Below are positions 18,973-29,360 of a stretch of DNA of 64,000 nt, piece by piece (the stretch's first letter is position 1; each line of letters starts with the position of its first letter). The translations under genes and the position numbers were made by a program. The stretch covers positions 53,825 through 117,824 of the forward strand of contig NZ_JAMDGY010000009.1 of NCBI RefSeq assembly GCF_028656955.1, read 5' to 3'. Under the pieces are notes generated by a model, which did not search any database, was not told the DNA's origin, and was given only the letters and a program-made list of their open reading frames with translations. The stretch is from Pseudomonas fontis (GTDB lineage: Bacteria; Pseudomonadota; Gammaproteobacteria; Pseudomonadales; Pseudomonadaceae).

Positions 18973-20895
18973 ATGCCCGTAATTACTCTTCCCGATGGCA
19001 GTCAACGTACCTTTGACAAGGCCGTATCCGTAGCTGAAGTCGCCGCATCCATTGGTGCCGGCCTGGCCAAGGCCACCGTTGCCGGTAAAGTCGACGGCAA
19101 GCTCGTTGATGCCAGCGACCTGATTGACCACGACGCCAGCCTGCAAATCATCACGCCTAAAGATGAAGCGGGGCTGGAGATCATCCGTCACTCCTGCGCT
19201 CACCTGGTCGGTCACGCCGTCAAGCAACTGTACCCAACCGCCAAAATGGTGATCGGGCCGGTCATTGACGAAGGCTTCTATTACGACATCGCCTACGAGC
19301 GTCCTTTCACGCCGGACGACATGGCTGCCATCGAGCAGCGCATGCACCAGCTGATCGAGACCGAGTACGACGTCATCAAGAAGGTCACCCCGCGCGCCGA
19401 GGTGATCGAAGTGTTCAAGGCCCGTGGCGAAGACTACAAGCTGCGCCTGGTCGAAGACATGCCGGATGAACAGGCCATGGGCCTGTACTACCACGAAGAA
19501 TACGTCGACATGTGCCGTGGCCCGCACGTGCCGAACACGCGCTTCCTCAAGTCGTTCAAGCTGACCAAGCTGTCCGGTGCCTACTGGCGCGGCGACGCTA
19601 AAAACGAGCAGCTGCAACGTGTGTACGGTACTGCCTGGGCTGACAAGAAGCAGCTGGCGGCCTACATCCAGCGCATCGAAGAAGCGGAAAAACGCGACCA
19701 TCGCAAGATCGGCAAGCGCCTGGGCCTGTTCCACCTCCAGGAAGAAGCGCCGGGCATGGTGTTCTGGCACCCGAACGGCTGGACCCTGTACCAGGTGCTC
19801 GAGCAGTACATGCGTCAGATCCAGCGTGAAAACGGCTACCTCGAGATCAAGACCCCGCAAGTGGTCGACCGTTCTCTGTGGGAAAAGTCCGGCCACTGGG
19901 CCAACTACGCCGACAACATGTTCACCACCCAGTCGGAAAACCGCGACTACGCCATCAAGCCGATGAACTGCCCGTGCCACGTGCAGGTGTTCAATCAGGG
20001 CCTGAAGAGCTACCGCGAGCTGCCGCTGCGTCTGGCCGAGTTCGGTGCTTGCCACCGCAACGAGCCGTCGGGTGCACTGCACGGCATCATGCGGGTACGT
20101 GGCTTCACCCAGGACGACGCGCACATCTTCTGTACTGAAGAGCAGATGCAGTCCGAGTCGGCCGCGTTCATCAAGCTGACCATGGCCGTTTACGCCGACT
20201 TCGGCTTCAAGGACATCGAGCTGAAACTCTCGACCCGTCCAGAGAAGCGCGTAGGTTCCGACGAGCTGTGGGATCGCGCTGAAGCCGCACTGGCTGCCGC
20301 CCTGGACAACGCCGGTCTGCCTTACGACCTGCAGCCGGGTGAGGGCGCCTTCTATGGTCCGAAGATCGAGTTCTCGCTGAAGGATTGCCTCGGCCGCGTC
20401 TGGCAGTGTGGTACCCTGCAGCTCGACTTCAACCTGCCGGTCCGTCTGGGCGCCGAATACGTGTCCGAAGACAACGGCCGCAAACAGCCGGTCATGCTGC
20501 ACCGCGCGATCCTCGGTTCGTTCGAGCGTTTCGTCGGAATTCTGATCGAGCACTATGAAGGTGCATTCCCGGCTTGGCTCGCGCCAACCCAGGCGGTGAT
20601 CATGAATATCACCGACAAACAGGCTGATTTTGCTCAACAAGTCGAAAAAACTCTGGCCGAAAGCGGGTTCCGTGCCAAGTCCGACTTGAGAAATGAGAAA
20701 ATTGGCTTTAAGATCCGCGAGCATACCTTGCTCAAGGTTCCTTATCTCTTGGTTATCGGGGATCGGGAAGTCGAAACGCAAACTGTCGCTGTGCGTACCC
20801 GTGAAGGTGCAGACCTGGGCTCCATGCCCGTCGCCCAATTCGCGGACTTGCTCGCGCAAGCGGTTTCCCGGCGTGGTCGCCAAGATTCGGAGTAA
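18973..20895 (+). CDS. thrS: Threonyl-tRNA synthetase
   Basis: 640 residues from ATG 18973 after AGGAGAGGAGG. Domains in order: TGS (1-60), the SAD editing domain ([10 protein letters not shown] near 75), class II catalytic core with [12 protein letters not shown] (zinc Cys near 335), [11 protein letters not shown] and motif 3 [11 protein letters not shown], then the anticodon-binding domain (about 535-640). It charges tRNA-Thr. First gene of thrS-infC-rpmI-rplT-pheST-ihfA. Confidence 0.99.
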   Translation: MPVITLPDGSQRTFDKAVSVAEVAASIGAGLAKATVAGKVDGKLVDASDLIDHDASLQIITPKDEAGLEIIRHSCAHLVGHAVKQLYPTAKMVIGPVIDEGFYYDIAYERPFTPDDMAAIEQRMHQLIETEYDVIKKVTPRAEVIEVFKARGEDYKLRLVEDMPDEQAMGLYYHEEYVDMCRGPHVPNTRFLKSFKLTKLSGAYWRGDAKNEQLQRVYGTAWADKKQLAAYIQRIEEAEKRDHRKIGKRLGLFHLQEEAPGMVFWHPNGWTLYQVLEQYMRQIQRENGYLEIKTPQVVDRSLWEKSGHWANYADNMFTTQSENRDYAIKPMNCPCHVQVFNQGLKSYRELPLRLAEFGACHRNEPSGALHGIMRVRGFTQDDAHIFCTEEQMQSESAAFIKLTMAVYADFGFKDIELKLSTRPEKRVGSDELWDRAEAALAAALDNAGLPYDLQPGEGAFYGPKIEFSLKDCLGRVWQCGTLQLDFNLPVRLGAEYVSEDNGRKQPVMLHRAILGSFERFVGILIEHYEGAFPAWLAPTQAVIMNITDKQADFAQQVEKTLAESGFRAKSDLRNEKIGFKIREHTLLKVPYLLVIGDREVETQTVAVRTREGADLGSMPVAQFADLLAQAVSRRGRQDSE

Positions 20896-20900
20896 TTACT

Positions 20901-21446
20901 ATTAAGCGTGAAATGAGAAACGATAAACGTGCTGTACCGAAGGCCCCGATCAACGAGAATATCTCGGCACGCGAGGTTCGGTTAATTGGCGCTGACGGCG
21001 AGCAGTTGGGCATCGTCTCGATTGAAGAAGCGCTTCGTATCGCTGAAGAAGCGAAGCTGGATCTGGTAGAAATTTCTGCTGATGCCGTACCTCCTGTCTG
21101 CAAGGTCATGGACTACGGCAAAAGCCTGTTCGAAAAGAAGAAGCAACAGGCTGCAGCCAAGAAAAACCAGAAGATCATCCAGATCAAAGAAATCAAGTTT
21201 CGTCCAGGGACGGAGGAAGGGGATTACCAGGTAAAACTACGCAACCTGGTACGTTTCCTAAGTGATGGGGACAAGACCAAAATCTCTCTGAGATTCCGTG
21301 GTCGTGAGATGGCCCACCAGGAGCTGGGCATGGAACTGTTGAAGCGGATCGAAGCTGATCTCGTCGAATACGGGACCGTTGAACAGCATCCTAAGATGGA
21401 AGGACGCCAGCTTTTGATGGTCATCGCCCCCAAGAAAAAGAAATAA
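20901..21446 (+). CDS. infC: Translation initiation factor IF-3 (ATT start)
   Basis: 181 residues from ATT at 20901. GGAG (20889-20892) is 8 bases upstream of ATT but 20 bases from the first ATG (20913), and [10 protein letters not shown] is the usual pseudomonad N-terminus. IF-3 discriminates against non-standard start codons, so AUU underlies its known autoregulation. The N-domain ([15 protein letters not shown]) and C-domain ([15 protein letters not shown]) are both present. ATT lies 5 bp after the thrS stop. Confidence 0.97.
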   Translation: MKREMRNDKRAVPKAPINENISAREVRLIGADGEQLGIVSIEEALRIAEEAKLDLVEISADAVPPVCKVMDYGKSLFEKKKQQAAAKKNQKIIQIKEIKFRPGTEEGDYQVKLRNLVRFLSDGDKTKISLRFRGREMAHQELGMELLKRIEADLVEYGTVEQHPKMEGRQLLMVIAPKKKK

Positions 21447-21506
21447 CCACCAGGGCACGGCAGGCCTTGCGGTTATGTTTATCAACTGAATGCGGAGTAT
21501 CCGAAC

Positions 21507-21701
21507 ATGCCAAAAATGAAAACCAAAAGCGGTGCAGCCAAGCGTTTCTTGAAAACGGCTAACGGCATCAAGCACAAACACGCTTTCAAGAGCCACATCC
21601 TGACCAAAATGTCGACCAAGCGTAAGCGTCAACTTCGTGGTAGCAGCCTGCTGCACCCGTCGGACGTTGCAAAAGTCGAGCGCATGCTGCGCCTTCGTTA
21701 A
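21507..21701 (+). CDS. rpmI: 50S ribosomal protein L35
   Basis: 64 residues, very basic, starting [17 protein letters not shown] and ending ERMLRLR, the complete L35 family length. Between infC and rplT as in most bacteria. In enteric bacteria L20 represses this cistron by binding its mRNA; whether that occurs here is not shown. Confidence 0.99.
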   Translation: MPKMKTKSGAAKRFLKTANGIKHKHAFKSHILTKMSTKRKRQLRGSSLLHPSDVAKVERMLRLR

Positions 21702-21730
21702 TTTTTGGTTATAGATAGAGGAAGTTACTC

Positions 21731-22087
21731 ATGGCTCGTGTAAAGCGTGGCGTCATCGCTCGTAAGCGTCACAAGAAAATTCTGAAACTGGCTAAAGGTT
21801 ACTACGGCGCTCGCTCGCGCGTGTTCCGTGTTGCCAAGCAAGCGGTCATCAAGGCAGGCCAATACGCCTACCGCGACCGTCGCCAGAAAAAACGTCAGTT
21901 CCGCGCTCTGTGGATCGCTCGTATCAACGCTGGTGCACGCATCAACGGCTTGTCGTACAGCCGCCTGATCGCTGGCCTGAAAAAAGCGTCGATCGAAATC
22001 GACCGCAAAGTTCTGGCTGATCTGGCAGTGAACGAAAAAGCGGCGTTTGCTGCGATTGTCGAAAAGGCTAAAGCCGTTCTGGCTTAA
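21731..22087 (+). CDS. rplT: 50S ribosomal protein L20
   Basis: 118 residues, the full L20 length, with [18 protein letters not shown] and the conserved core [16 protein letters not shown]. It binds 23S rRNA early in 50S assembly. Followed by two hairpins before pheS. Confidence 0.99.
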   Translation: MARVKRGVIARKRHKKILKLAKGYYGARSRVFRVAKQAVIKAGQYAYRDRRQKKRQFRALWIARINAGARINGLSYSRLIAGLKKASIEIDRKVLADLAVNEKAAFAAIVEKAKAVLA

Positions 22088-22101
22088 GTACCCACGACAA
22101 T

Positions 22102-23211
<1,110 letters not shown>

Positions 23212-23247
23212 GTCGCGCACCCGTAACGAATCTTTCAGGAGAGCAGG

Positions 23248-25623
23248 ATGAAATTCAGTGAAAAGTGGCTGCGCGGTTGGGTCAACCCGCAGGTATCCCG
23301 TGACGAGCTGGTAGCCCGTCTGTCGATGGCCGGTCTTGAGGTCGACAGCGTAACGCCGGCCGCCGGTCAATTCAGCGGCATCATCGTCGGCGAAGTGCTG
23401 AGCACCGAGCAGCACCCGGATGCCGACAAGCTGCGCGTGTGCCAGGTCAGCAGTGGCAGCGAGACTTTCCAGGTAGTGTGTGGCGCGCCCAACGTGCGCC
23501 CTGGCCTGAAAATCCCGTTCGCCATGATTGGCGCCGAGCTGCCGGGCGACTTCAAGATCAAGAAGGCCAAGCTGCGCGGTGTCGAGTCCAACGGCATGCT
23601 GTGCTCGGCAGCTGAACTGCAGATCAGCGAAGAAAACGACGGCCTGCTGGAACTGGCGGCTGACGCCCCGGTTGGCCAGGACATCCGTGTCTACCTGGAC
23701 CTGGACGACGCCAGCATCGAGATCGGCCTGACCCCGAACCGTGGCGACTGCCTGTCGGTAGCGGGCTTGGCCCGTGACGTCGGTGCCTTGTACGCCGCGC
23801 CGGTCACCCGTGTGACGGTGCCGGCGGTTGCGCCTGCCCATGACGAAACCCGTCCGGTGGAAGTGCTGGCCCCTGCGGCTTGCCCGCGTTACCTGGGCCG
23901 GGTTATCCGCAATGTCGACCTGTCGCGCCCAACCCCGCTGTGGATGGTCGAGCGCCTGCGTCGTTCCGACGTGCGCAGCATCGACGCCGCTGTCGACATC
24001 ACCAACTACGTGATGCTCGAGCTGGGCCAGCCGATGCACGCCTTCGATCTCGCCGAGATCAACGGTGGCATTCGCGTGCGCATGGCTGAAGACGGCGAGA
24101 AGCTGGTGCTGCTGGACGGCCAGGAAGTGACCCTGCGTTCCGACACTTTGGTCATTGCTGACCACAGCCGCGCCCTGGCGATTGCCGGCGTGATGGGTGG
24201 CGAGCACAGCGGCGTTGCTGCTGGCACCCGTGACCTGTTCCTGGAAAGTGCCTTCTTCGAGCCGATTTCGGTTGCTGGCAAGGCCCGTTCCTACGGCCTG
24301 CACACCGACGCCTCGCACCGCTACGAGCGTGGTGTGGACTCGCAACTGGCCCGCGAAGCCATGGAGCGCGCCACTGGTCTGCTGCTGGAAATCGTCGGCG
24401 GCGAAGCTGGCCCGATCGTTGATGTCACCAGCGCAGCCGACCTGCCGAATGTGGCCCCGGTGACCCTGCGTGCCGAGCGCGTGACCCAGATGCTGGGCAT
24501 GGAAATGGCCAGCGCCGAAGTCGAGCAACTGCTCAACGGCCTGGGCCTGAAAACCACCGCTGGTGAAGGGCAGTGGCAGGTCGAAGTACCTAGCCATCGC
24601 TTCGATATCAGCCTGGAAGTCGACCTGATCGAAGAGCTGGCCCGCCTGTACGGTTACAACCGCCTGCCGGTCCGTTACCCGCAAGCGCGCCTGGCGCCTC
24701 AAGCCAAGGCTGAAGCCCGTGGCGACCTGCCAGCACTGCGTCGCCTGCTGGTGGCCCGTGGTTTCCAGGAAGCGATCACCTACAGCTTCATCGAGCCGAA
24801 ACTGTTCGAGCTGTTCACCCCGGGTGTTGAACCGCTGCTGTTGGCCAATCCGATCTCCAGCGACATGGCGGCCATGCGTGCCTCCCTGTGGCCGGGCCTG
24901 GTCAAGGCGCTGCAGCACAACCTCAACCGCCAGCAAGACCGCGTACGCATGTTCGAAAGCGGCCTGCGTTTCGTTGGCCAACTGGGCAACCTGAAGCAAG
25001 AGCCGATGTTGGCCGGTGTAGTGTGCGGCAGCCGTCTGCCGGAAGGCTGGGCGAACAGCCGTGACAGCATCGACTTCTTCGATGTGAAGGCCGATGTCGA
25101 GGCGGTACTGGGCTTCTCCGGTTCGCTGACCGACTTCACCTTCGTTGCGGGCAAGCACCCGGCGCTGCATCCGGGGCAAACCGCGCGCATCGAGCGTGAT
25201 GGTCGCGAAGTGGGCTATGTGGGTGCATTGCATCCGGAGCTGGCCAAGACCCTGGGCCTGGACCGTACCGTGTACGTGTTCGAGCTGGTATTGGCGGATG
25301 TGGTGGAAGGGCGCTTGCCGAAATTCCATGAACTGTCCAAGTTCCCGGAAGTGCGTCGTGACCTGGCGTTGATCGCCGGAGGTGATGTAGCTTCTAGCTC
25401 GGTAATGGCAGTAATCCGTGAAAATGCAGGCGAGTGGCTGACAGACCTCAGGCTGTTTGATGTGTATGAGGGTAAAGGCATTGATCCTGATAGAAAAAGC
25501 CTTGCCGTTGGCTTGACCTGGCAGCATCCATCGCGCACTCTTAATGATGAAGAGGTGAATGCGACGATGCAAAACATTCTCACCTCGCTCGAACAAAGGT
25601 TGAACACCACGTTAAGGAAATAG
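23248..25623 (+). CDS. pheT: Phenylalanyl-tRNA synthetase beta subunit
   Basis: 791 residues from ATG 23248 after CAGGAG. Order: tRNA-binding EMAP-like domain (40-150, KLRVCQVSSG), B3/B4 editing domain (200-375), B5 (400-470), class II-like core (480-680) and C-terminal FDX-ACB domain (FPEVRRDLALIAG). Ends 3 bp before ihfA. Confidence 0.99.
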   Translation: MKFSEKWLRGWVNPQVSRDELVARLSMAGLEVDSVTPAAGQFSGIIVGEVLSTEQHPDADKLRVCQVSSGSETFQVVCGAPNVRPGLKIPFAMIGAELPGDFKIKKAKLRGVESNGMLCSAAELQISEENDGLLELAADAPVGQDIRVYLDLDDASIEIGLTPNRGDCLSVAGLARDVGALYAAPVTRVTVPAVAPAHDETRPVEVLAPAACPRYLGRVIRNVDLSRPTPLWMVERLRRSDVRSIDAAVDITNYVMLELGQPMHAFDLAEINGGIRVRMAEDGEKLVLLDGQEVTLRSDTLVIADHSRALAIAGVMGGEHSGVAAGTRDLFLESAFFEPISVAGKARSYGLHTDASHRYERGVDSQLAREAMERATGLLLEIVGGEAGPIVDVTSAADLPNVAPVTLRAERVTQMLGMEMASAEVEQLLNGLGLKTTAGEGQWQVEVPSHRFDISLEVDLIEELARLYGYNRLPVRYPQARLAPQAKAEARGDLPALRRLLVARGFQEAITYSFIEPKLFELFTPGVEPLLLANPISSDMAAMRASLWPGLVKALQHNLNRQQDRVRMFESGLRFVGQLGNLKQEPMLAGVVCGSRLPEGWANSRDSIDFFDVKADVEAVLGFSGSLTDFTFVAGKHPALHPGQTARIERDGREVGYVGALHPELAKTLGLDRTVYVFELVLADVVEGRLPKFHELSKFPEVRRDLALIAGGDVASSSVMAVIRENAGEWLTDLRLFDVYEGKGIDPDRKSLAVGLTWQHPSRTLNDEEVNATMQNILTSLEQRLNTTLRK

Positions 25624-25626
25624 CGT

Positions 25627-25929
25627 ATGGGTGCTCTGACGAAAGCTGAGATGGCAGAACGGCTGTACGAGGAGCTGGGTCTGAACAAGCGTGAGGCCAA
25701 GGAATTGGTCGAACTGTTTTTTGAAGAAATCAGGCACGCGTTGGAAGACAACGAGCAGGTGAAATTGTCCGGTTTCGGCAATTTCGACCTGCGGGACAAG
25801 CGTCAGCGTCCGGGTCGCAACCCGAAAACGGGTGAAGAGATCCCGATCACGGCGCGTCGAGTCGTCACCTTTCGTCCAGGGCAGAAGTTGAAGGCCCGAG
25901 TTGAGGCTTATGCTGGAACCAAGTCATAA
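25627..25929 (+). CDS. ihfA: Integration host factor alpha subunit
   Basis: 100 residues of the HU/IHF family: [20 protein letters not shown] at the N-terminus and the DNA-bending arm [12 protein letters not shown] with the intercalating Pro. IHF-alpha rather than HU is shown by length, the [13 protein letters not shown] core and location after pheT. IHF normally bends att sites during phage integration; the prophage begins only 520 bp away. Confidence 0.98.
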   Translation: MGALTKAEMAERLYEELGLNKREAKELVELFFEEIRHALEDNEQVKLSGFGNFDLRDKRQRPGRNPKTGEEIPITARRVVTFRPGQKLKARVEAYAGTKS

Positions 25930-26266
25930 CGACGAGCTTCCGCCGATCCCAGGCAAGCGCTACTTCACCATTGGTGAAGTGAGTGAGCTTTGTGCGGTCA
26001 AGCCACATGTGCTGCGTTATTGGGAGCAGGAGTTCCCGCAGCTCAACCCGGTTAAACGCCGCGGCAATCGCCGGTATTATCAGCGCCAGGATGTGCTGAT
26101 GATCCGGCAGATCCGCGCGTTGCTTTACGATCAGGGTTTCACCATTGGCGGTGCACGCTTGCGCTTGTCCAGTGATGAGGCCAAGGATGACACTACCCAG
26201 TACAAGCAACTGATTCGGCAGATGATTGTCGAGTTGGAAGATGTATTGGTGGTGCTGAAGAAGTAG
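25910..26266 (+). CDS. MerR-family transcriptional regulator
   Basis: 118 residues from ATG 25910 (GAGG upstream), overlapping ihfA by 20 bp. A winged HTH of MerR type: [53 protein letters not shown], then a short helical tail. No metal or drug-binding C-terminal domain. This small MerR protein follows ihfA in many Gammaproteobacteria; its target is unknown. Confidence 0.95.
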   Translation: MLEPSHNDELPPIPGKRYFTIGEVSELCAVKPHVLRYWEQEFPQLNPVKRRGNRRYYQRQDVLMIRQIRALLYDQGFTIGGARLRLSSDEAKDDTTQYKQLIRQMIVELEDVLVVLKK

Positions 26267-26371
26267 TTAAGCTGGAAGGATTCACTGGAAAATAATACTT
26301 CCATAATTCAAAAGCTTAAGGTACATTCTTCAACGTTCTCAGCAACATTGAGAGCATGCTTCAAGCCCAGT

Positions 26372-26448
26372 CGGGGCGTAGCGCAGCCCGGTAGCGCACT
26401 TGCATGGGGTGCAAGGGGTCGAGTGTTCGAATCACTCCGTCCCGACCA
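26372..26448 (+). tRNA. tRNA-Pro (anticodon GGG)
   Basis: 77 bases folding as a full cloverleaf: acceptor CGGGGCG/CGTCCCG, anticodon stem CTTGC/GCAAG around loop ATGGGGT (anticodon GGG), T-arm GAGTG-TTCGAAT-CACTC, and encoded CCA. The prophage integrase lies just downstream, so the 3' end is the likely attachment site. Confidence 0.98.
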
Positions 26449-26474
26449 ATATTCCTGAGTAAAATCAGACGCTT

Positions 26475-26501
26475 AAGCCGATCAGCTAGATCGGCTTTTT
26501 T
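26475..26501 (+). terminator. Rho-independent terminator after tRNA-Pro
   Basis: Perfect 9-bp stem AAGCCGATC/GATCGGCTT with loop AGCTA and a T6 tail. If the attachment core ends in the tRNA, this terminator is phage-borne. Confidence 0.9.
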
Positions 26502-26507
26502 GTGCCT

Positions 26508-26538
26508 GCGCAAAACATGCGCAAAACTGGCGCAAAAC
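26508..26538. repeat. Three GCGCAAAAC repeats with 11-bp period
   Basis: Exact 9-base copies start at 26508, 26519 and 26530, one helical turn apart, between the tRNA terminator and the integrase stop. Their position next to attL fits arm-type integrase (or Xis) binding sites. Confidence 0.75.
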
Positions 26539-27644
26539 TATCTGGCGATTTCTCCGATGTCGAGGTCCGCTTCAACCACGGACCACACCACATCTGCATG
26601 ACCCTTCTGGTAGTTTCTGGTCATCCCTTCGGTGGTGTGGCCAGCGATCTTCTGGCCGTCTTTCCCTGCCCGCTTGTACAGGTGCAGGGACAGGGCGCGC
26701 ACCTCATGAAACCCCGGCATCTCCTCCTCTTTGAGGTCGCTGTAGCAGCCGGCGGTATCCCTCGCATCCTTGAAGGCCCGAGTGAGAAACCTCTCGTCGA
26801 CCTTCGTCCAGTGATCTTTCCCTTCGCGCTTCTTCTTCCGCTCGGGCCGGCGGTGTACCAGGTATGGCGACAGCAAGTCGTCTCTGCACCTGGCCAGCAC
26901 GTCGCTCAACTGCTCGGTTATTTTAATCTTTAGCCAGCCAGCGTCGGATGCCTTTTCGGTCTTGTTTTGGATTACGTATAGGTAGCCCTCGCGAGCATCT
27001 TCGAACTTCATATCGAGAATGTCGCCACGCCGTTGTGCAGTGATCAACGCCAAATCGATAGCGTTTTGCAGCCATCGTGGTGACTTCTCGCGAATCGCCC
27101 TCAAGCCTTCGACCGTATGGCGCTTGCGCTGCTTCTTCTCAATCCTCGGTATGGTGCTGGCGGCCGGATTGTCGGGGCAAAGGCCCTTCGCCGCCGCGTG
27201 ATTGAGCACATCGATAAGGATCGCTCGCGCCTGATTGCTGGCGCGGGCTGTCAGCGGTTCCAGAAATTCTGCGACCATCCGTATCGTAATTTCGTCGATT
27301 GGCCTCTGGCCCAGCCCGGCACGTATCTGTTTGAACCGGACGGCGTACAGCTCCAGGGTGGCCTTGGCCAGCTCGCGCGGCGGCAGCACATGCCGCTCGT
27401 ACGTGTCCAGGAATTCGGCCAGGGTCACTTTCTTCTCGCCCAGAACGGCGGCAACCAAGTCGCCGCCACGCAGGAAGGTAGTGTTCAGCTGGCTCGCTGC
27501 GTCGATGGCGTTGCCGCGATCGGTGCCGAACTGGAACCATTTGCCATCTGTGGGCCGCCGGTAGCGGTACGTGCCACGGCGCGCGTCGAAGTAGAGGTTT
27601 TGGGGGAGGCCCTTGTTGGCCTTGTTCCTTGGGCGAGGAACCAT
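26538..27644 (-). CDS. int: Prophage integrase (tyrosine recombinase)
   Basis: 368 residues from ATG 27644. An N-terminal arm-binding domain (1-65, NLYFDARRGTYRYRRPTDGK, lambda/HK022-like), core-binding domain (75-165) and catalytic domain follow. Catalytic residues: Arg in ITAQRRGDILDM, His-x-x-Arg in GFHEVRALSLHLY, His in KIAGHTTEGM and Tyr in MTRNYQKG. It recombines attP with the tRNA-Pro attB. Overlaps xis by TGATG, so both come from one message. Confidence 0.97.
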   Translation of the reverse strand: MVPRPRNKANKGLPQNLYFDARRGTYRYRRPTDGKWFQFGTDRGNAIDAASQLNTTFLRGGDLVAAVLGEKKVTLAEFLDTYERHVLPPRELAKATLELYAVRFKQIRAGLGQRPIDEITIRMVAEFLEPLTARASNQARAILIDVLNHAAAKGLCPDNPAASTIPRIEKKQRKRHTVEGLRAIREKSPRWLQNAIDLALITAQRRGDILDMKFEDAREGYLYVIQNKTEKASDAGWLKIKITEQLSDVLARCRDDLLSPYLVHRRPERKKKREGKDHWTKVDERFLTRAFKDARDTAGCYSDLKEEEMPGFHEVRALSLHLYKRAGKDGQKIAGHTTEGMTRNYQKGHADVVWSVVEADLDIGEIAR

Positions 27645-27856
27645 CACGCGACTCCTTTCAGCACCATGTCGACCAGGTTGTTGCCGGTAGTACGCTGGTA
27701 AGCGGCCCAGTCAACGTACCAGATATTCCCGACGCGCTCGCCGGGTAGCTTGCGATTGCGCAGGTAGTTGCGTATCGCCTGGGAGCACAGCGGCGTTCCG
27801 TTCTCGCCCCATTTGCGGCGCTGAAACTCGCTGATCTTGATCAGTTCTTTCTTCAT
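27644..27856 (-). CDS. xis: Excisionase-like DNA-binding protein
   Basis: 70 residues from ATG 27856 after GGAG. Winged-helix excisionase look: LIKISEFQRRKWG, SQAIRNYLRNRKLPGERVGNIWYVDW. Its stop overlaps the integrase start. By position and size it should direct excision together with Int. Confidence 0.85.
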   Translation of the reverse strand: MKKELIKISEFQRRKWGENGTPLCSQAIRNYLRNRKLPGERVGNIWYVDWAAYQRTTGNNLVDMVLKGVA

Positions 27857-27898
27857 TGTAGGCTCCACGCCGCGCATGGCGGCAGAGGTGGGGAGGGC

Positions 27899-28393
27899 TT
27901 AGGCGCTGACCTTGGCGAGCGCAGCATCAGCGACTTTCATCGCGGCTTGAGCATCTGTGACATAGGCGGGATCAAAGCCACCGCAAAGGTGGATGGTTGC
28001 CTGGCAGGCACGCAGGTTCTCCCGGGTGAGCTTCAGCGCTGCGGTCAACTCTTCCGCCAGCGCTCTCTCTTCCCGACCGATATCCCAGAAGCGCTGCCTC
28101 CAGTGGCCGGAAGGCGGTTGGTTTTGGTTCTGCACACCGAAGGCCATCGCACCTACGACCGAGTCGAGCAAGTCACGCTTGTAGGCGTTGTCGCCGTCGA
28201 TGCTTAGGCCTCCACGGCGAAGGGTGCTGATCACTTCATCGAGGACAATGCCTTGATCCTTTAGAACGATGTCCTTTCCGGGCTCGCCAGGCGTGTAGAT
28301 GACCAGGGCGAGCTTCGCCTCGGGCCACAGGTTGTTGCTGATCTTCACCAGGGCATCGTTGGCGACTTCGTGGAATCGTGATGTTGCGGACAT
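27899..28393 (-). CDS. Phage hypothetical protein, 164 residues
   Basis: Starts ATG 28393. A soluble, mostly helical protein (ALAEELTAALKLTRENLRAC, AQAAMKVADAALAKVSA) with a motif DIVLKDQGIVLDEVI. No recognised family and no membrane segment. First gene upstream of xis in the leftward operon. Confidence 0.75.
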   Translation of the reverse strand: MSATSRFHEVANDALVKISNNLWPEAKLALVIYTPGEPGKDIVLKDQGIVLDEVISTLRRGGLSIDGDNAYKRDLLDSVVGAMAFGVQNQNQPPSGHWRQRFWDIGREERALAEELTAALKLTRENLRACQATIHLCGGFDPAYVTDAQAAMKVADAALAKVSA

Positions 28394-28445
28394 AGCTCAT
28401 CCTCGCCCACCTACCGGCAGGCTTGAGTTGTTGTAGGGGGAGGGG

Positions 28446-28694
28446 TTACTTGATGCTGCTTTGCTGAGCCGCGAACTGCTCTTTCGTGCTGGAGCAGGCA
28501 CGACCTTGGCAGCCGTGTTCATGGCAGTCGGTTCGGTTGCAGATGGAGCGGTAGCCGGTTCCGCCGCAGGCACTGCAGTTGCTGCCGGTGTGTGCGTGGC
28601 ATGGATAGATCTCGCCCCAGCGCCCCCATTTCTGGGCGCGCAGCGGGAGCATCCCGGTACCGGCGTCCGGCACTGCATCGTTGCATGTGCTCAT
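28446..28694 (-). CDS. Small Cys-rich zinc-finger-like phage protein
   Basis: 82 residues from ATG 28694 (MSTCND). Eight cysteines and several His are arranged like a DnaJ-type zinc knuckle: YPCHAHTG, NCSACGGTGYRSIC, TDCHEHGCQGRAC. Function unknown. Its start overlaps the stop of the 22-residue gene by ATGA. An overlapping frame at 28397-28678 is a shadow. Confidence 0.7.
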   Translation of the reverse strand: MSTCNDAVPDAGTGMLPLRAQKWGRWGEIYPCHAHTGSNCSACGGTGYRSICNRTDCHEHGCQGRACSSTKEQFAAQQSSIK

Positions 28695-28759
28695 GGCCTC
28701 GGCCCCTTCCAGATCAACCAGGCCATGTAGAGCGGGGCAGCGATGGGTAGAAGGATCAT
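28691..28759 (-). CDS. 22-residue membrane mini-protein
   Basis: ATG 28759, preceded by GGAGAGG, encodes 22 residues beginning MILLPIAAPLYMAWLIW and ending KGPRP: a single hydrophobic helix with a basic end. ATGA overlaps join it to both the upstream (28756) and downstream (28694) genes, so it is translated only if coupling works, which supports reality. Function unknown. Confidence 0.6.
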   Translation of the reverse strand: MILLPIAAPLYMAWLIWKGPRP

Positions 28760-29091
28760 GGCATTGCCTCTCCAAGCTGAGCCGCGACGCTGACGATGGC
28801 AGTGCGCGCAGCCTTCCTCCGATCCCCCTGCGCGTAATCGCAGCTCACCCAGATCATGGTGTCGTCAGCCAATACGGCTTCATCCTCGCCTGATCCTTGC
28901 ACGCTGATCGGTATTCCCAGATCGATGGCCAGCTTGAATGCGTCGCCGTCGTTGATGTTGGGATTCCAGTGTGCCCGGGTTCCGGACCTGCCCTTGATAC
29001 GCAGCGGCCACTTCGGATCGCTGCAGGTGCACGGCTCTACTTCAATCCCGGCAGCCTTGGCAGCCAACAGCAGTTCTTCGAGTTCAGTCAC
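28756..29091 (-). CDS. DUF2591/NinX-like phage protein
   Basis: 111 residues from GTG 29091. The centre RAHWNPNINDGDAFKLAIDLG resembles the WNP..DDGDALRLAV core of DUF2591 (NinX) phage proteins. Function unknown. Coupled to both neighbours by 4-base overlaps (GTGA and ATGA). Confidence 0.7.
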   Translation of the reverse strand: MTELEELLLAAKAAGIEVEPCTCSDPKWPLRIKGRSGTRAHWNPNINDGDAFKLAIDLGIPISVQGSGEDEAVLADDTMIWVSCDYAQGDRRKAARTAIVSVAAQLGEAMP

Positions 29092-29360
29092 AGCTGATAC
29101 CTCTCATCAATCCAGCGCCCAGGCGCCAGTGCGGGTGTAGGTTCGGGTTGTGTTTCGTGCGGGGAGAGCTGGCGCTCGTTGCCGGCCTGGTGCTTGTAGC
29201 GGCCCTTGAGCTGGCTGTCGGGAATGCAGCTGAGGCCCGTAGCGGTGTACCAACAGGTGGCAGCGCGCTCGTCGTCGTGGAAGGTATTGACGCCCCACGG
29301 AAGAGGCGACGCGCTGGCGCCGGTGGCCAGCAGCAAGAGGCAGAGGGCGAGGCGGGTCAT
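29088..29360 (-). CDS. Small exported phage protein
   Basis: 90 residues from ATG 29360. Sec signal peptide MTRLALCLLLLATGASAS, then a short hydrophilic domain with two Cys (ATCWYTATGLSCIP) and a Pro-rich tail. A secreted prophage product could act on the host envelope; no family recognised. ATGA overlap with the upstream gene. Confidence 0.7.
   Translation of the reverse strand: MTRLALCLLLLATGASASPLPWGVNTFHDDERAATCWYTATGLSCIPDSQLKGRYKHQAGNERQLSPHETQPEPTPALAPGRWIDERYQL

Noticed and set aside
18919..20883. 654-codon open frame antisense to thrS
   Set aside because: Mirror of an unquestionable synthetase gene, no ribosome site and no recognisable protein.
28397..28678. 93-codon frame overlapping the Cys-rich gene
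   Set aside because: Ala/Pro-rich shadow frame; the alternative has clustered Cys/His and coupled start.
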